Assembly: GCA_947044405.1 (NCBI GenBank)
Contig: CAMRHE010000063.1
Span: 4,142,501 to 4,206,500 of the forward strand
DNA: 64,000 nucleotides
Direction: 5' to 3'
Origin: Leptodactylus fallax
Taxonomy: Eukaryota; Chordata; Amphibia; Anura; Leptodactylidae
Part shown: piece by piece, positions 13,304 through 24,611 of the stretch
Numbering within the stretch: position 1 is the stretch's first letter
Layout: every line of letters starts with the position of its first letter
The notes under the pieces: model-generated
The model's database searches: none
Seen by the model: the letters and a program-made list of their open reading frames with translations, nothing else
What the model was told of the DNA's origin: nothing
Position numbers and translations under genes: made by a program

Positions 13304-13964
13304 ATAGGACCTTTCACTACCTCCAACAAGTCCAGCTCTTCACATAATTTAATAGGTGCTGCTCCGCTGATTTCGGCACAGTTGGAATTTTTTCTCTAGC
13401 CCCCACCATTCCCGAGCAATAAGTGCTGTCAGTTCTGGTGCCTTCGGCATCATTTCTTTAGCGGGATACCGCTTTCTTCCATTTGTTCCATCTTTCCTGA
13501 TCTACTATGTCAACTGCAATCCGGTCTGATGAAGGTCCGCTAAGGAATGAAAACATTAACATACAATTATGGATTGCATTACTTGTATATACGATCACTT
13601 TTGTTTCACTGAGTAAGTGATTGCAAAATTTCCAATTTGAGTGTCTGGATTCTATATCAATTATACTGGGGGTGAAACCCTTCCATGAGCACCTATAACC
13701 AAGCGATCTAAACCTGGAGTGCCGTGATTCCACAGCTACATTATTCTCTGTACTGTCAGATGGGCGGTGTCAGACAAAGGGTGTGATTCTGAGCTCTGAC
13801 ACTGGCTGCTCCTGAATGGAGCTCTGAATCACGCCCCCCTGCCTGACACCCCCTTCTGACATTACAGAGCTTAAAGAGGACCTTTCATGTCCTCATCAGT
13901 GTCCAGCACTGTCAGATGAGGCATTATTTTACGTATGTCCCTGTGACAAACAATGTGGTTAGAA
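13304..13964. other. Two same-orientation MITE-like ends, no gene
   Basis: A terminus-like aggacctttcactacc at about 13306 and another, agaggacctttcatgtcctc, at about 13875 lie in the same orientation, both next to TTAA. No matching right ends were found, so these look like truncated copies. Inverted tgattctgagctctgacac and gctctgaatcacgc pieces occur near 13780-13835. Confidence 0.4.
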
Positions 13965-14212
13965 TATCACAAAATTATCTGAATAATATCACCATAAAGT
14001 GACTGAATAATACCACCTTGCTGTGATGTAATAATACTACCATATAGCAGCTAAATAATAACAGCATACAGTGACAGAATAATAGCACCATAGTGTGACT
14101 GAACAATACTGCCATACTCTGAAATAATATTACCACTTTACAGTGGTTAAATAATGCCAACAGTGTACAGTGAATGAATAATATCACCATGCAGTGACTA
14201 AATAATAGCACC
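13965..14212. repeat. Degenerate ~24-bp minisatellite, left part
   Basis: About ten imperfect units of the form cagtgactgaataataccac followed by cata. The array is interrupted by the LINE at 14213 and resumes at about 15086. Long open frames on the minus strand across it are a by-product of the period. Confidence 0.75.
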
Positions 14213-15085
14213 GGGATTTTGTGGACTGGTGCCACCGGAACCACCTGAAGATTAACGCGGGGAAGACCAAGGAGATGGTGGTGGACTTCCGTAAAGGCAG
14301 AAGCCCTCCTAAACCAGTGGACATCCTGGGCACGGGCATCGAGATTGTGAACACCTATAAGTACCTGGGTTTGCTCCTTAATAATAAGCTGGACTGGGCA
14401 GATCATATGGAGGCCCTGTACAGGAAGGGCCACAGCAGGCTCTACCTGCTTAGGAAGCTGAGAGCCTTTGGAATCCGGGGGGCACTTCTTAGAACTTTCT
14501 TCAACTCGGTAGTGGCATCAGCCATCTTCTTTGGAGTGGCCTGCTGGGGGAGCAGTATATCAACCAGGGACAGAAATAAACTTGACAAGCTGATTAGAAG
14601 GGCCAGCTCTGTCCTGGGGAGCCCACTGGACCCAGTGCAGGGGGTGGGTGACAGAAGGATACTGTCAGTGGTGAGCTCCATGCAGAAGAAGAAGTCCCAT
14701 CCCATGCATGAGACTGTGATCGCGCTGAGCAGTACTGTCAGTGACCGACTGCTCCACCCTAGGTGTGAGAAGGAGCGCTATCGGAAGTCTTTCCTCCCCA
14801 CCGCGGTTAGGCTGTACAACCAACACCGACCTAAGCAGAGATCAGGCCATACAGAGAACTGAAATATCTCTCTGCCTGTTATATCACCCCCCCCCCCTCC
14901 TCTGCTACGTCCTATCTGTCTGTCTGCTATTAATGTAATGCCTCTCACCTTGGAACATTCCTGTACATGTTGTGTTTGTATTTGTATCTGCTTATCTTAT
15001 CTTATCTTTGCTGCTGTAACACACTGAATTTCCCCATTGTGGGACTATTAAAGAACTATTATTATTATTATATTATTATTATTAC
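14213..15085 (+). mobile_element. 5'-truncated L2-like LINE
   Basis: Contains the last third of a reverse transcriptase ORF2 followed by a 3' tail with cttatcttatcttatcttt, aatttccccattgtgggact and an (ATT)n end. That tail is typical of L2-group non-LTR retrotransposons. The copy is truncated at the 5' end within the reverse transcriptase and sits inside the 24-bp minisatellite, which dates it as younger than the array. Confidence 0.85.
14215..14862 (+). pseudogene. LINE ORF2 reverse transcriptase C-terminal part
   Basis: An uninterrupted frame encodes the region downstream of the catalytic motif: DFVDWCHRNHLKINAGKTKE, then YKYLGLLLNNKLDW, then FFGVACWGSSISTRD. It ends in SFLPTAVRLYNQHRPKQRS with a TGA stop at 14860. 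In complete L2-like elements ORF2 has an endonuclease and a reverse transcriptase and copies the element RNA at the nicked target. Here the endonuclease and catalytic motifs are missing because of 5' truncation. The intact frame over 215 codons suggests a fairly recent insertion. A longer homologue with about the same sequence is at 29439-30431. The apparent start is only where the truncated copy begins. Confidence 0.85.
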
Positions 15086-15190
15086 TTTGACTAAACAATA
15101 CCAACATACTGTGAAGTAATAATACCACCATACAGTGCATTAATAATAGCACCATACACTGATCAAATGAAACCACCTTGTAGTCAGTGT
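15086..15190. repeat. 24-bp minisatellite, right part
   Basis: Units such as gaagtaataataccaccata and cattaataatagcaccata continue the array found left of the LINE. Confidence 0.7.
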
Positions 15191-16280
15191 CTACCAGTTA
15201 CTCTACTAAGTAAAGTCTTTCCATGAGCTCTTTAAACAGTGTTTTAGTCCGGCTTTAACCCTTGAAGACCAGCCTAATTTTGACCTTGAGGTCATGAATA
15301 ATTTTTTGACTTTGCCTCTTTGTATGTTTTATGGGATGAGTTTTGTTAGTCGGTCAGGTTGTACTTCATTCAGTTGTCATAATTTTGGGTAAAGTTTTGC
15401 TTTTCATGATGATGTGACATCTACTTTGCGCTCATGATTAGCATATTCATCACCTGACAGCCACCAGGTAAACGGTATCTTTCATGCCATGCCATGCACC
15501 ACCCATAAGCAAGGCAAGATGTTGTGGCCGGCGTACCCAGCCCTAGTGCCAGATCTTCTTGTGCTCCTTTAAGTCCCAAATAATTAAGGTGGACTACTAT
15601 TACTGCTTTCTCTCAGCTTTAGATCTGAGGCTCTGGAGTACAAGAGATATCCTGGAGTAAGTAGATCATCTGAGCGGTGAATAAACATCTGCTAGAGCAT
15701 CACCATCCCAGAAAGGGACATCTTTCCATCTGTCGTTGAGAGACAGGCCCGTCAAGAGTAGCTAATGTTCACGGAGCGGTGCAAGATGACATGGTGTTTA
15801 GAATAGGTCTTACACGTCCCAAGCCCTGTCACAGCTTAACTTCCTCTTGTATACTTTATAGAGATGGATGTGTCTCCTATGAAACTAAAAACCCAAACAT
15901 TACAGGAGCTCGCGCTTAATGTATTTATCTGAAAAAAATCTTAACTCACTTTCTCCTAGGTAAAAGCAAGCCTTAAAATTTATGGCCAGCTTATCGCCTG
16001 CCACTAGGATTTGTAAGACTGTGCAAATAACAATTATGCAAGATATCTGTGGGGAGGGGATATAGGAGACACCTATACATATAGAAGCCCATGGAGGAAT
16101 ATAGTTAAAGGTTTTCTCCATTGTGGACCTTTATGGTAAACCCACAACTTTGGGATCCAAGGGAAAAGTTCACTCAGTTGTTTCCATAGACCGAACTGGA
16201 GGGAGCCATGGACTTGCACAATCACCACTCCGTTCAGTCTCCACATGGATGTGGTCACACCAACTATAATAAATCATTTA
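15191..16280. other. No gene seen
   Basis: No recognised family, RNA or exon. Confidence 0.35.
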
Positions 16281-16372
16281 ATTCTGGAACGTGACACCTT
16301 ATGGGCCCTCTAAGGCTTATGGGCTCAGGTGTGACTGACCCCTCTGCACCCCTTGAGGTTAAGCCCCTGGGT
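16281..16372 (+). mobile_element. Short GGGCCC-family fragment
   Basis: The phrases ttatgggccctctaaggctt, cctctgcaccccttgagg and taagcccctggg match the right part of the hAT-like family. Fragment only. Confidence 0.4.
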
Positions 16373-16415
16373 CCAAACATTTATGACATATCCCAGATTC
16401 CATGAACCTCTAAGA

Positions 16416-16677
16416 TAGGAAAAACCTTTATACTCACCCTTGCGGTGGCGCAGTTAAGCAGTGGAGCAACTTCACTGAGGAACTGTGCAGGGGCCGGGAG
16501 CACCAGAGATGCGTTTGATGAGTCTCATCTCTAGGGAAGTAAAAAGGTTTTTAATTTTTTTTTCATGCGGGAACGGATGGATGTACAACAGGGCAATTTG
16601 GGACACTAAACTCTTGGTCTATAAGGACCTGTGGATGGTTTAGTTTCCCAAATCGACCTGACAGGTTCCCTTTAACA
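16416..16677. mobile_element. MITE fragment ending acaggttccctttaa
   Basis: The left side reads aaaaacctttatactcaccc and the right side cgacctgacaggttccctttaa, a terminus style shared with other TTAA-targeted elements here. Left boundary is uncertain. Confidence 0.4.
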
Positions 16678-16882
16678 TCTCATTGTTTTTAAAGCGCACT
16701 GTAAGTCTTGCACTTGAACAACTTGCTGTTGTCTGTTGATCTGCATTACAAGTCCATCGAGCTGTTGGGCACTACTGGTGTCTAGCACTTTCTCATGGTT
16801 TCCATTCATGATGGAAACCACAACACAGATGTGAACATAGCCTTACAAAAAGGGATGTTGTACAAATGGGCAACCCCCTTAA

Positions 16883-17094
16883 ACAGGTTTTCCTTAAGAT
16901 AGGCCATCAGTATTAGTTTAGTAATGTCTGACACCCGGGATCCCCACATCATGTCCATATAGTTATGCTGCCATGAATGAATGAATGAGGTTGAGCTAAA
17001 ATACCAAGCACAGCCACTATACAATGTACGGCACTGTGCTTATTAAGGAATAAAGAGGCCACAGCAACCAATATCATGGTCCTGGAAAACCCTT
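16883..17094. mobile_element. TTAA-flanked MITE (ggataggccatca family)
   Basis: TTAA at 16879-16882 and 17095-17098. Ends are acaggttttccttaagatag and, inverted, agggttttccaggacc. The inside holds aataccaagcacagcc and cggcactgtgcttatt, which are shared with 37021-37330. Confidence 0.55.
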
Positions 17095-17125
17095 TTAAGT
17101 TATTAAGGCAGAACAAGTCTTTTAA

Positions 17126-17303
17126 AGGGATTATCCAGAATTAGGAAACATGGCTGCTTTCTTCTTTTCAGGAAGTGACATCATTGTCATTGGTCACATG
17201 TGATGTGAATGGGACTGAGAAGCATGACCATGTGATCAATGGACATGATGTCACTTCCTGAGAAGAAGAATGCAGCCATTTTTCCTAATTCTGGATAATC
17301 CCT
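17126..17303. mobile_element. Compact TTAA-flanked foldback MITE, well preserved
   Basis: TTAA at 17122-17125 and 17304-17307 brackets ends agggattatccagaattagg in both orientations. Arms of about 80 bases, including caggaagtgacatcat, are nearly identical, with a very short centre. It is the cleanest member of the family also at 5803-6028. Confidence 0.85.
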
Positions 17304-17456
17304 TTAAGTAAGAGTGTTTTTTATTAATATGTCTATGCAGGTTGTATTGAACCCAGTTCATGATATAGCTATCAGTAAGTCAAAATCCATTGAACTCTCC
17401 AGGGTTTAAGATTTCCGACAATTCTCGTTGGTTTTAACCCTTTGCATATAGGTAAT

Positions 17457-17722
17457 GCGCAGGGGAGTAACTATAGGTTGGTGCAGAGATCGCAGTCACC
17501 ACTGTGCCCAAGAGGCTTTTATTGGTCCTCCTCACCTTGCTGCATTAAAATCAATTCATTTCAATTGGGCTATTCACATGACCAATTTTTTTTTTTGACA
17601 ATCCAATTTTTTAAATGTAATTTTTTCATGGCTGTTTTGCTATGAAGAGACCAGTGATATTGATAGTTTGGGGGCCCAGTTATGGATTTTGCATTGGGCC
17701 CCAAGTTATGTCACTGTTGATG
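17457..17722 (-). mobile_element. hAT-like GGGCCCC-family copy, inverted
   Basis: Starts CAGGGGAGTAACTATAGGTT and ends gcattgggccccaagttatg followed by tcactg, so it runs on the minus strand. The CAG...CTG type ends fit the hAT-like family of 25430-26322. The flanking 8-mers do not match, so the duplication has decayed or the ends are misplaced. Confidence 0.6.
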
Positions 17723-18387
17723 GGTATTTCTAACTTATTATAAAGAAGATGCTTGGGAAAGTCTTATTCCTATTCATTTACTTTCCACGGTCATTAATCA
17801 AGTGAATAGTAAGGAGTATACCCAGAAGAGCAGTGAAATAGATGAAAGGGAAGGTATGTAACCATTTCATAGATAACGCTAATGACTGAGCTTTTCCTGT
17901 ATCCCGAGCGATCTCCATAGAGCCCCCAGCAAACGTTGGTTCCCCAGTGTTATGATGCAATTAGGAATTACATTCTTGTAGCATTGGTAATTACTCTGTG
18001 GAGCAGATGGAATACATAACCTAAACAGCATGTTCACAGCTCTGCCGAGGAGCGCACAAGAAAAGCAACGTTTCCGAGCCCTCAACTTGCCCAAATTTTA
18101 TGTAAAAGTCATGTAAGTCCGGTGCAGGTAAAATTACGACACACGGCATAGTCAATGTGCACATAAAGGAGGAAATTCCTTCTTGTATTTGGCAGGCAGC
18201 CTATTCTTCGCCCTGCTGAGTGGTAGGGAGGAACTTTTTTGTAGATTTTCTTAGATTGGGGGGGCCAGTGGTGAAAATAAATACATTCATCATACTTGGT
18301 GGTTGTATCTAGTCAATAAAAAAGAAGAGTCTCCATGGAGCCGTGGAAAGAATTCTTATTTTCTTAGAAATTTTTTGTACTTCAAAT
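17723..18387. other. No gene seen
   Basis: No recognised family or coding sequence. Confidence 0.35.
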
Positions 18388-18870
18388 TATAAAACCACTT
18401 TTCATAAATGAATAGTACAGGTGGATATATAAAAAACTTTGTAATATATCTTATTAAAGAGATCTTTTTCCTTCTCCAGTTATCAGGCTGTTACTTTAAA
18501 CACAGAAATCTATGGAGAGGGAGGAGGAGGAGGAGGATGGAAGACACAAATAACTGCAGCTGCTACAGTTTGCGTTTTTTTTTTAGCACTGCTATGTTTC
18601 AAGATAAGACTCTACCACTGTACAGAATGAGGCAGTAAGTCAATTAACTAGCTGGCAGCAACCTCCCCTCTCCCCCTCCCCCTCTCCATAGATCTCTGTG
18701 TATGTGAGGGGAATACAGAGACAGACTCTATATAAATAAACAGTCTGAGTGAAGCCAAGAGGAGGCGAACAGCCTAAGAAGTAGAGAAGGAAACTGATTT
18801 ATTTAATATATAACAAAGTGACATATACTATTAATTTATAACATGTTTTTTGTATAACTGGAGGTACGCT
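18388..18870. mobile_element. Foldback MITE with GA-rich hairpin centre
   Basis: Arms: left aatagtacaggtggatatat and agaaatctatggagagggag; right, inverted, aatagtatatgtcacttt and agagatctatggagaggggg. The right end is agcgtacctccagttatac inverted next to TTAA (18871-18874). The left TTAA is not preserved. Confidence 0.6.
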
Positions 18871-19110
18871 TTAAGAACCATAAGTTATGAGATCTTTTGG
18901 ATTTCAATATTTGTGACAATTTTATATATTTACCTATAATATGCTCTAAATTTAGAGGTCTAAGCTGTGTTAACATTTGACATGACTATTTTATTTTGTG
19001 GTCTTCTAAAACTTCTATGAATTATACCTGAAAATTTAGCAAAAATGTTTTTGAGGAATGAGTTTTCAAAAAGTTTTTTTCCCCATTAGTGAACAATATA
19101 TTGTGTATAT

Positions 19111-19112
<2 letters not shown>

Positions 19113-19145
<33 letters not shown>
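19113..19145. repeat. (AT)n microsatellite
   Basis: An uninterrupted AT dinucleotide run of about 16 repeats. Confidence 0.95.
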
Positions 19146-19147
<2 letters not shown>

Positions 19148-19774
19148 AACTCATAACAAAGAGTGACCATGATCATGACTCCAGTGCTCCAAGGCAATGT
19201 TTAAGCCAATACATGACAATTTGCAAGCTAATACAATTACTGTATTCATCAATTAGATGTATATCTGCAGAAGAAATACATTTATTTATTTTTTTAAACT
19301 TCCTTGGGGCGGTCATATTGGCGACACACATACCTCCTTCCTATATTGCGTGAATACACAATGCAGCAAGGTTTATGTGCTTTATAGCAGATAAAATATA
19401 TGGGAGTTAGTTGACAGAAAAATGTCTTCAGGAAATAATCGACAATGGCCCTCTTTTCCAGAAGCTAGGAGGTAGCAGAGGATATGCTTAGAAAGCCATA
19501 CCTGCATTATGTAGGCCTTCAGTATACAATAAAGCTGTCAATAAATCACCCATCATTTGTTGATAATGAGATGACTCTGCTTATACTGTCACAGTCTATA
19601 CAGAAAAGCTGACTGTCTCTTGATTTAAAGAAAATAGGCAGAGCTGGTCTATTGTCTCTACTCTTGTAGCCAATGTAACTGTTTCAAAAATGTCTTTGTG
19701 TGAATAGTAACAACAAAAAAAAAAAAACTAAAATAAAAAAGTATGGTATGAATACGAACTAATTCCAATTACTT
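19146..19774. other. No gene seen
   Basis: No recognised family or coding sequence apart from short A-runs near 19715. Confidence 0.35.
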
Positions 19775-20302
19775 AGTTTGGTGGGGCTGGCAGCTCTTGG
19801 AAGACTCCTGGGTGATCTTCCATTTAAGAATTATGGCGGTAACTTTGCTCTTGAGAACTTCTCCAGATCTCTGCCTCCACACAATCCTGTCTCTGGGCTC
19901 TACAGGCAGTTCTTTCCTACTCGTGGCTCCATTTTTGTTGTGATATGCATTGCCAGCTGTGAGATCTTATACGGGGGTGTCTCCAAATCACGTCCAATAA
20001 ACTGAACTTACCAGAGTTGACCTCCAGTCAAGGTGTAGAAACATCTCAAAGATGATCAAGAGAAATGAGAAGCCCCCAGTGCTAAACTTCAAGTATCACA
20101 GCAAACGTTGTCAATACTTATGCCTATGCAAAATTGTAGATTTTCCTTTATCCCCTTTCTAATAAATTTCCATTTTCACATTCTCATTATAGGGTATTGA
20201 GGACAAAATGATGGGAAGAATGTTTTTGATTTTAGTACAAGGCCTCAGCATAACAAAATGTGAAAAAAAGTGAAAGTATCTGAAGACTTTCCAAACATAT
20301 TG
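19775..20302 (-). mobile_element. Truncated Tc1-like transposon, lineage with 5' end only
   Basis: Read on the minus strand, the 5' terminal repeat (gaaagtcttcagatactttc, then cacattttgttatgctgagg) is followed by a leader with aagtattgacaacgtttgc, gagatgtttctacacc and ttcagtttattggac. The transposase N-terminus comes next. The copy stops near 19775 inside the coding region. The order of these blocks matches a Tc1 family common in fish and frogs. Confidence 0.8.
19778..19960 (-). pseudogene. Tc1-like transposase N-terminal (HTH) relic
   Basis: The decayed minus-strand frame still spells KELPVEPRDRIVWRQRSGE-like sequence (about 19850-19910) followed by a match to the next helix, with ILKWK and a stretch before SCQPHQT. 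This corresponds to the N-terminal paired-like helix-turn-helix domain that binds the terminal repeats in Tc1 transposases. Frameshifts and stops interrupt it, and the catalytic domain is gone. Complementary in content to 11419-11994, which keeps only the catalytic part, but from another lineage. Confidence 0.7.
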
Positions 20303-20880
20303 TATGTATACATATAGGTACAATGAATGCAAAGGAGAATTTCCATGTATCAGTCAGTCCTCACACATCTGCTCTGAATGTACGTGATACGTCTCTGGAC
20401 AGAGAAACCAATAATTATTGTGGAAACTTATGGTTCATTTCAAGAGTTTTTCATGACATCACAATATTATGACACCTTTAGGGTCTCGTATGAGAGGGTT
20501 AATGCATCATTTTAATCTGTATCCTGTGCTCATCCATCCGCCTGCCAGATACGGCCATTCTCCAATGATATTCTGCATGTTTCCGCTCTAAACATAACAC
20601 AGGAAGGTCACATGTAATCTGAAAGGTCATATTCAGCTCATTGCGAGATTCAGGGTTTTATGTATGTCTGGGGCTCCTGGAATCAGATAAGATTTTTTTT
20701 CTCACACTTTCCAGGTTTACCTTTTCTCTCCCTGTTATCTTCAACATACACTTAAAGGGAATATGTATATATATATATACATTTTTCTTACATAAAAATA
20801 ACGTTTATATATCATCCAAAATGATATAACCTAAAACAAAGGGATCAAAAAGTGTGAAGGGAAAAAGAAAAGGAACATGA
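20303..20880. other. No gene seen
   Basis: A short TA run lies at 20765-20780. No other feature was recognised. Confidence 0.35.
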
Positions 20881-20965
20881 GGTCAGGTATGACCTCCCAG
20901 ACCTCACCACACTTACCAAGTGCCCTTTACAATATTGGTGTCATTCTTTTGTGGCAGAGGGGCCT
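20881..20965 (+). mobile_element. GGGCCC-family fragment
   Basis: cacttaccaagtgcccttta, aatattggtgtcattctttt and agaggggcctttggtcc match the middle of the hAT-like dispersed family. Confidence 0.4.
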
Positions 20966-21145
20966 TTGGTCCGCTTACATTAAAACAACAGAAGATACTT
21001 AGTTTACCTCATTTTTTCAATCTGCATTATTTTCTGCATAATTCTGACACAAATCTCTACAGAAAAGAGGGGTTATCTCCTGCTCAGCTCCATCTTTGGT
21101 GGCTGACTAGTGGAGGTGGAGCATAGCTAAGGGGGTGGGCTTTAA

Positions 21146-21885
21146 AGTGTAACTCCCATTTTATTTAATTTTTTTTGCTATTGTGTCAATGGTGTGAACA
21201 TTTTTGTAATATACTTTATTAACCTATCTAACTTCCTTTTAGTAGAAAAGTTCCCATTAGCAATGATCTAACTAAACAATGTCAGAGACTCTGTCGGTAC
21301 AACCTTTACTCAATATAGTACATAGAGCTGAAGCATTTACCAAAGGGGGGATTGTCACTTCAAATGGCTGTATCTCCGGCTTTATGTCACCTAGAAAAAT
21401 GGTTCTGAGCTGAGATTCTCAGCTTTCACATGCTGTCAAAATTGAAATACTAGCTGTAAAAGAGATATCACTATCGGATTGTCGGGGATTGTCGGGAATG
21501 TGATTTTTATATGCAGCATGAACTGCCGAATATTAAGTTCAATTTTCCAACTGTGTTTTTAACTAGTGATATCTATTGGCAGCATATGGAGGCCAAGAGT
21601 CTCATCTTTCTTGTGATACCAGAACCATTTTTCTACTAGGTATAATACCAGAGATACTGCCATTTGAACTGACCATCCCCACCTTTGGTAAATGATTTGG
21701 CTCTGCATATTCACAATACAACTGTGTATGGACTTTCCCTAGTAACAGCTCAATTAGAGGGTTGCTAAGGAGAATGTTACAGTCTGTTTTCTATTAGAAA
21801 GGAAGTTAGATAGGTTAATAAAGTAATGGTCACCAAACACCTTTCGAAACAATAGCAAAAAATACAATAAAATTGGGAGTTACAC
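21146..21885. mobile_element. 740-bp foldback, TTAA-type ends
   Basis: The left end agtgtaactcccattttatt follows TTAA at 21142-21145; the right end, inverted, is agtgtaactcccaattttat next to a decayed TTGA. Arms share ttattaacctatctaacttc and tagaaaaatggttctg against its complement, and extend over most of the element. No transposase is present. It is one of the two longest intact foldbacks in the window. Confidence 0.85.
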
Positions 21886-22564
21886 TTGAAGAATCTTTTA
21901 CGACAAGGCAGAGTAGGGAGGCTACTCCTCCAGCCAGTTGTTTTACCATCTGTAACAGAACTGTGAAAAGGAGAAGAAGGGGGACATGGCTAAAGAGAAG
22001 ACTTCTTTATGTATTTCCCAGCTTTAATTGTAATATGGGACACCATGGGAACAGGATAAAGTAGAAGATAAAGGGGAGAAGTGCTGAGAATTTTTAAATT
22101 TTTTGGTGTGTTTTTTGGGGGGGGGGTTAGTATTCCTTAAAGAGCTAGGGTCTGGGTGCAGCATCTTCCAATGCATCATCTGTAACTGCACCCTTGTGCT
22201 CTACCGCCTAACGTAGAAGGATAATCTGTAACACAGACTATAGAAGTACAGCGGTAACAACAGTGTAAATTACAAGCAATATAAAAATTTTGATAAACAG
22301 GTTAAATAAACTTTATTGAAAAAGAAAAATATTTTTTTTTACCTGGACAAATTCTGGAAAAAGCCCATAGTCATCTTTTTGACACCTCTCACTCTTGGTG
22401 AATGGTTCCCTTGCAGTCTGTTCTTACACTGGCAGAGGCTATGTGCTTTAGGGGAACACGACCACTGCGGTCAGTAACTGGGCACTGTAGTCCGTGAAAT
22501 ATCCAAAAAAGATTGAATTCTACTTTGCCATGTCCGTTCAGCCAACTATCAGGGCTAGGTCATG
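21886..22564. other. No gene seen
   Basis: No recognised family or coding sequence; G-run at 22122-22130. Confidence 0.35.
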
Positions 22565-22569
22565 GCTAG

Positions 22570-22755
22570 CAATCAGATGTGTAACTTTAAGCTCCTGGGC
22601 CCCAATGCAAAATCTGTAACGGGGCCCCCACCTATCTTATGCCATTGAGAATACTTCAATATTTTATGTGGCCGTGGGACCTTTGGGGCCCTCTCAAGTC
22701 CAATGCTTATTAGTGACGGCTACCTCTGCAACCCCTATTGCTATACCCCTGGTAG
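22570..22755 (+). mobile_element. hAT-like GGGCCCC-family copy
   Basis: Starts CAGATGTGTAACTTTAAGCT and ends TATTGCTATACCCCTG; the middle has gggccccaatgcaaaatctg. Ends are of CAG...CTG type. The flanking 8-mers ctagcaat and gtagagat do not match well. Confidence 0.65.
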
Positions 22756-23247
22756 AGATGGTTGTATGGCAGCAGAAATCCATATATATTCATGTCAATA
22801 CCAAGGAAGGTTACATTCAGCAGCTAGAAAAATTTTTGTTGTATTTTTGTAGTGTTTGTTGTAATTGGATCAAGAATTACAAATTACTAAAAACCGCAAA
22901 ACCCATAATAAGAAAGTCCCAGATAACTACACATTTACAGGTATATTTGGAAAAAGGTGGCAACGGCTAACCCTATTTGGGGCCCATTTGTCAAAAGTTG
23001 AACCTGGATCAAACAGAGGATCCTATGGGTCTCCGATGGGCCAGATCAAGGCAAGCTCAGTAACCCAGTGTCTTTGCCTATACCAGTGCAAATTGGGCTG
23101 TACTGGGCATGTTGAAGCCTAGTATGCCCAATCCTTGTTTCCCCCTACAAGAAACGTCAGGGGTTGTTGGACTGTTTCTCTGTGTGGATTAGATCAGTTG
23201 ACTCCACAAGCTTGATCCAGTGTCGCAGATTTCCTTATCTTCTCTAT
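22756..23247. other. No gene seen
   Basis: No recognised family; short open frames only. Confidence 0.35.
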
Positions 23248-23295
23248 GAGTAAGTTCACACAGAGTTTTTTGCAGGTGGAATCTGCTTGAAAATC

Positions 23296-24081
23296 TGAAG
23301 AGACACCAAGGCCAAGCCAGCTGAAAACTGTTAAGTTGAAGTACTGTGATCTGTCCAAGACAGCAGCCAGAATGTGACAGATGCTGGAGTGACTCCCCCA
23401 GCAGCGCCGCGCAGACAGAAGTGAGCAGAGAACAGGAAGGACGAGACAGGACACCCACAGCAAGTGGTATTGAACGGTGTGGAGACTGTACAGCAACTGT
23501 ACTGGTCCAGAGACAAACAGAGTGAAAGAGACAACAGGACAGTGAGCCACAGAAAGGAACGTGCCAGTGGCTGATCAGTGAGACGACAGGACTGTGTATA
23601 TGGAACCACAGATAGAGACCGCAGTGCGTGATGACTGGACAGCACCGCAAACCCGGCACACCCAGCCAGGAGGACGGCAGGACGCAGTGGCGAGTGGAAC
23701 TGCTGTTGGAACACGCACAGGGTCCCTGTAAAGAGGACCACCCCGAACCGATAACAGTGAGGGAGACGCCAAAAGAAAGGAACGACGGGCCCCACCGCCG
23801 CCCAGACGAAGCGGCCACCGGACCACGGGGAAAGGGGGCACCCAAAGTGAGCAGGGCAGAGGGATAGTTTGAGTATATGTCATCAGTGTCCAACGCAGAA
23901 GTGGCAGGTAAGGAAACCAGCAGATTGCCTGAATGTCATGCTATATGTATATTTTGCTTGTCTTTAGCCCTGTCATTTTACCTTTAACTAGCCTATTAAC
24001 ATAGTAAATAATATTTTTTCTTGAACTACCGCGTGTGCGTTTTCTGGTTGCGGAGTCCACCACCTGCCTGCCTCGGTCACA
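23296..24081 (+). mobile_element. LTR-like insertion, candidate solo LTR (786 bp)
   Basis: The block begins TGAAGAGACACCAAGG and ends CCTCGGTCACA, so it has TG...CA ends. AATC is repeated exactly on both sides (23292-23295 and 24082-24085) within a host sequence that otherwise reads through. The interior is GC-rich compared with its surroundings and open in several frames, which gives spurious long ORFs on the minus strand. A splice-donor-like aggtaagg occurs at about 23907. No gag, pol or primer-binding site is present, consistent with a solo LTR. Orientation is uncertain because TG...CA is symmetric. Confidence 0.45.
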
Positions 24082-24424
24082 AATCTGCCTCTAAAAACGC
24101 CTTCCAGCTCTTCCATTCATTTCAATGGGAGGTAGGCAGATTTTTTTTTTCTAGCTGATTTTTTTCCGCTAAAGGGAAAAAAAAAAGCATCATGACATAT
24201 CTTCAGGCGGATTCCAGCTTGCAAAGCCCATTAAAATGGGAGGTGGGAAAATACTGCTAGCGTCTATTTACTGCCTCCCATTCATTTCAATGGATTTTCA
24301 AGGTAGAATCTACCTGAAGATAAGTCATGACAATCTTTCTTCCTCTAGCTGAAAAATCAGCTGTAGGAAAAAAAAATTTGCTTGACTCTCATTGAAATGA
24401 ATGGGAGAGTTATGAGGGGTTTTT

Positions 24425-24611
24425 TCAGGCCAGGGTCCTACATGGTGTGGACGGTGAAAATCGCAGCGTTTTACAGACACTGTAAAGTGTATGGGATTCT
24501 AGCCGAAAAATACGATTAGCAGGCATGTCAATTATGCGTACTTTCTTTGAAAAGCACTGCGGGAAAAAAACTGTGATGCGTTGCTGCAGCTCACTATGTG
24601 CGGCCCTATAG
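24425..24611. mobile_element. hAT-like MITE nested in foldback
   Basis: From caggccagggtcctacatgg to ctcactatgtgcggccctat. It shares the layout and internal gcgggaaaaaaactgtgatg style with 8524-8769 and 44813-45135. Confidence 0.5.

Noticed and set aside
13975..14433. 152-codon minus-strand frame
   Set aside because: It is the reverse reading of the 24-bp minisatellite and the antisense of the LINE.
17122..17307. Strong inverted repeats as transcription terminators or bacterial attachment sites
   Set aside because: The arms are far too long, and the setting is a vertebrate-type genome with TTAA-flanked MITEs.
23189..23893. 234-codon minus-strand frame with overlapping long frames in two other registers
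   Set aside because: Several registers are open at once in a GC-rich LTR-like block, the composition is Ser/Leu/Cys-rich, and no domain is visible. It is an effect of base composition.
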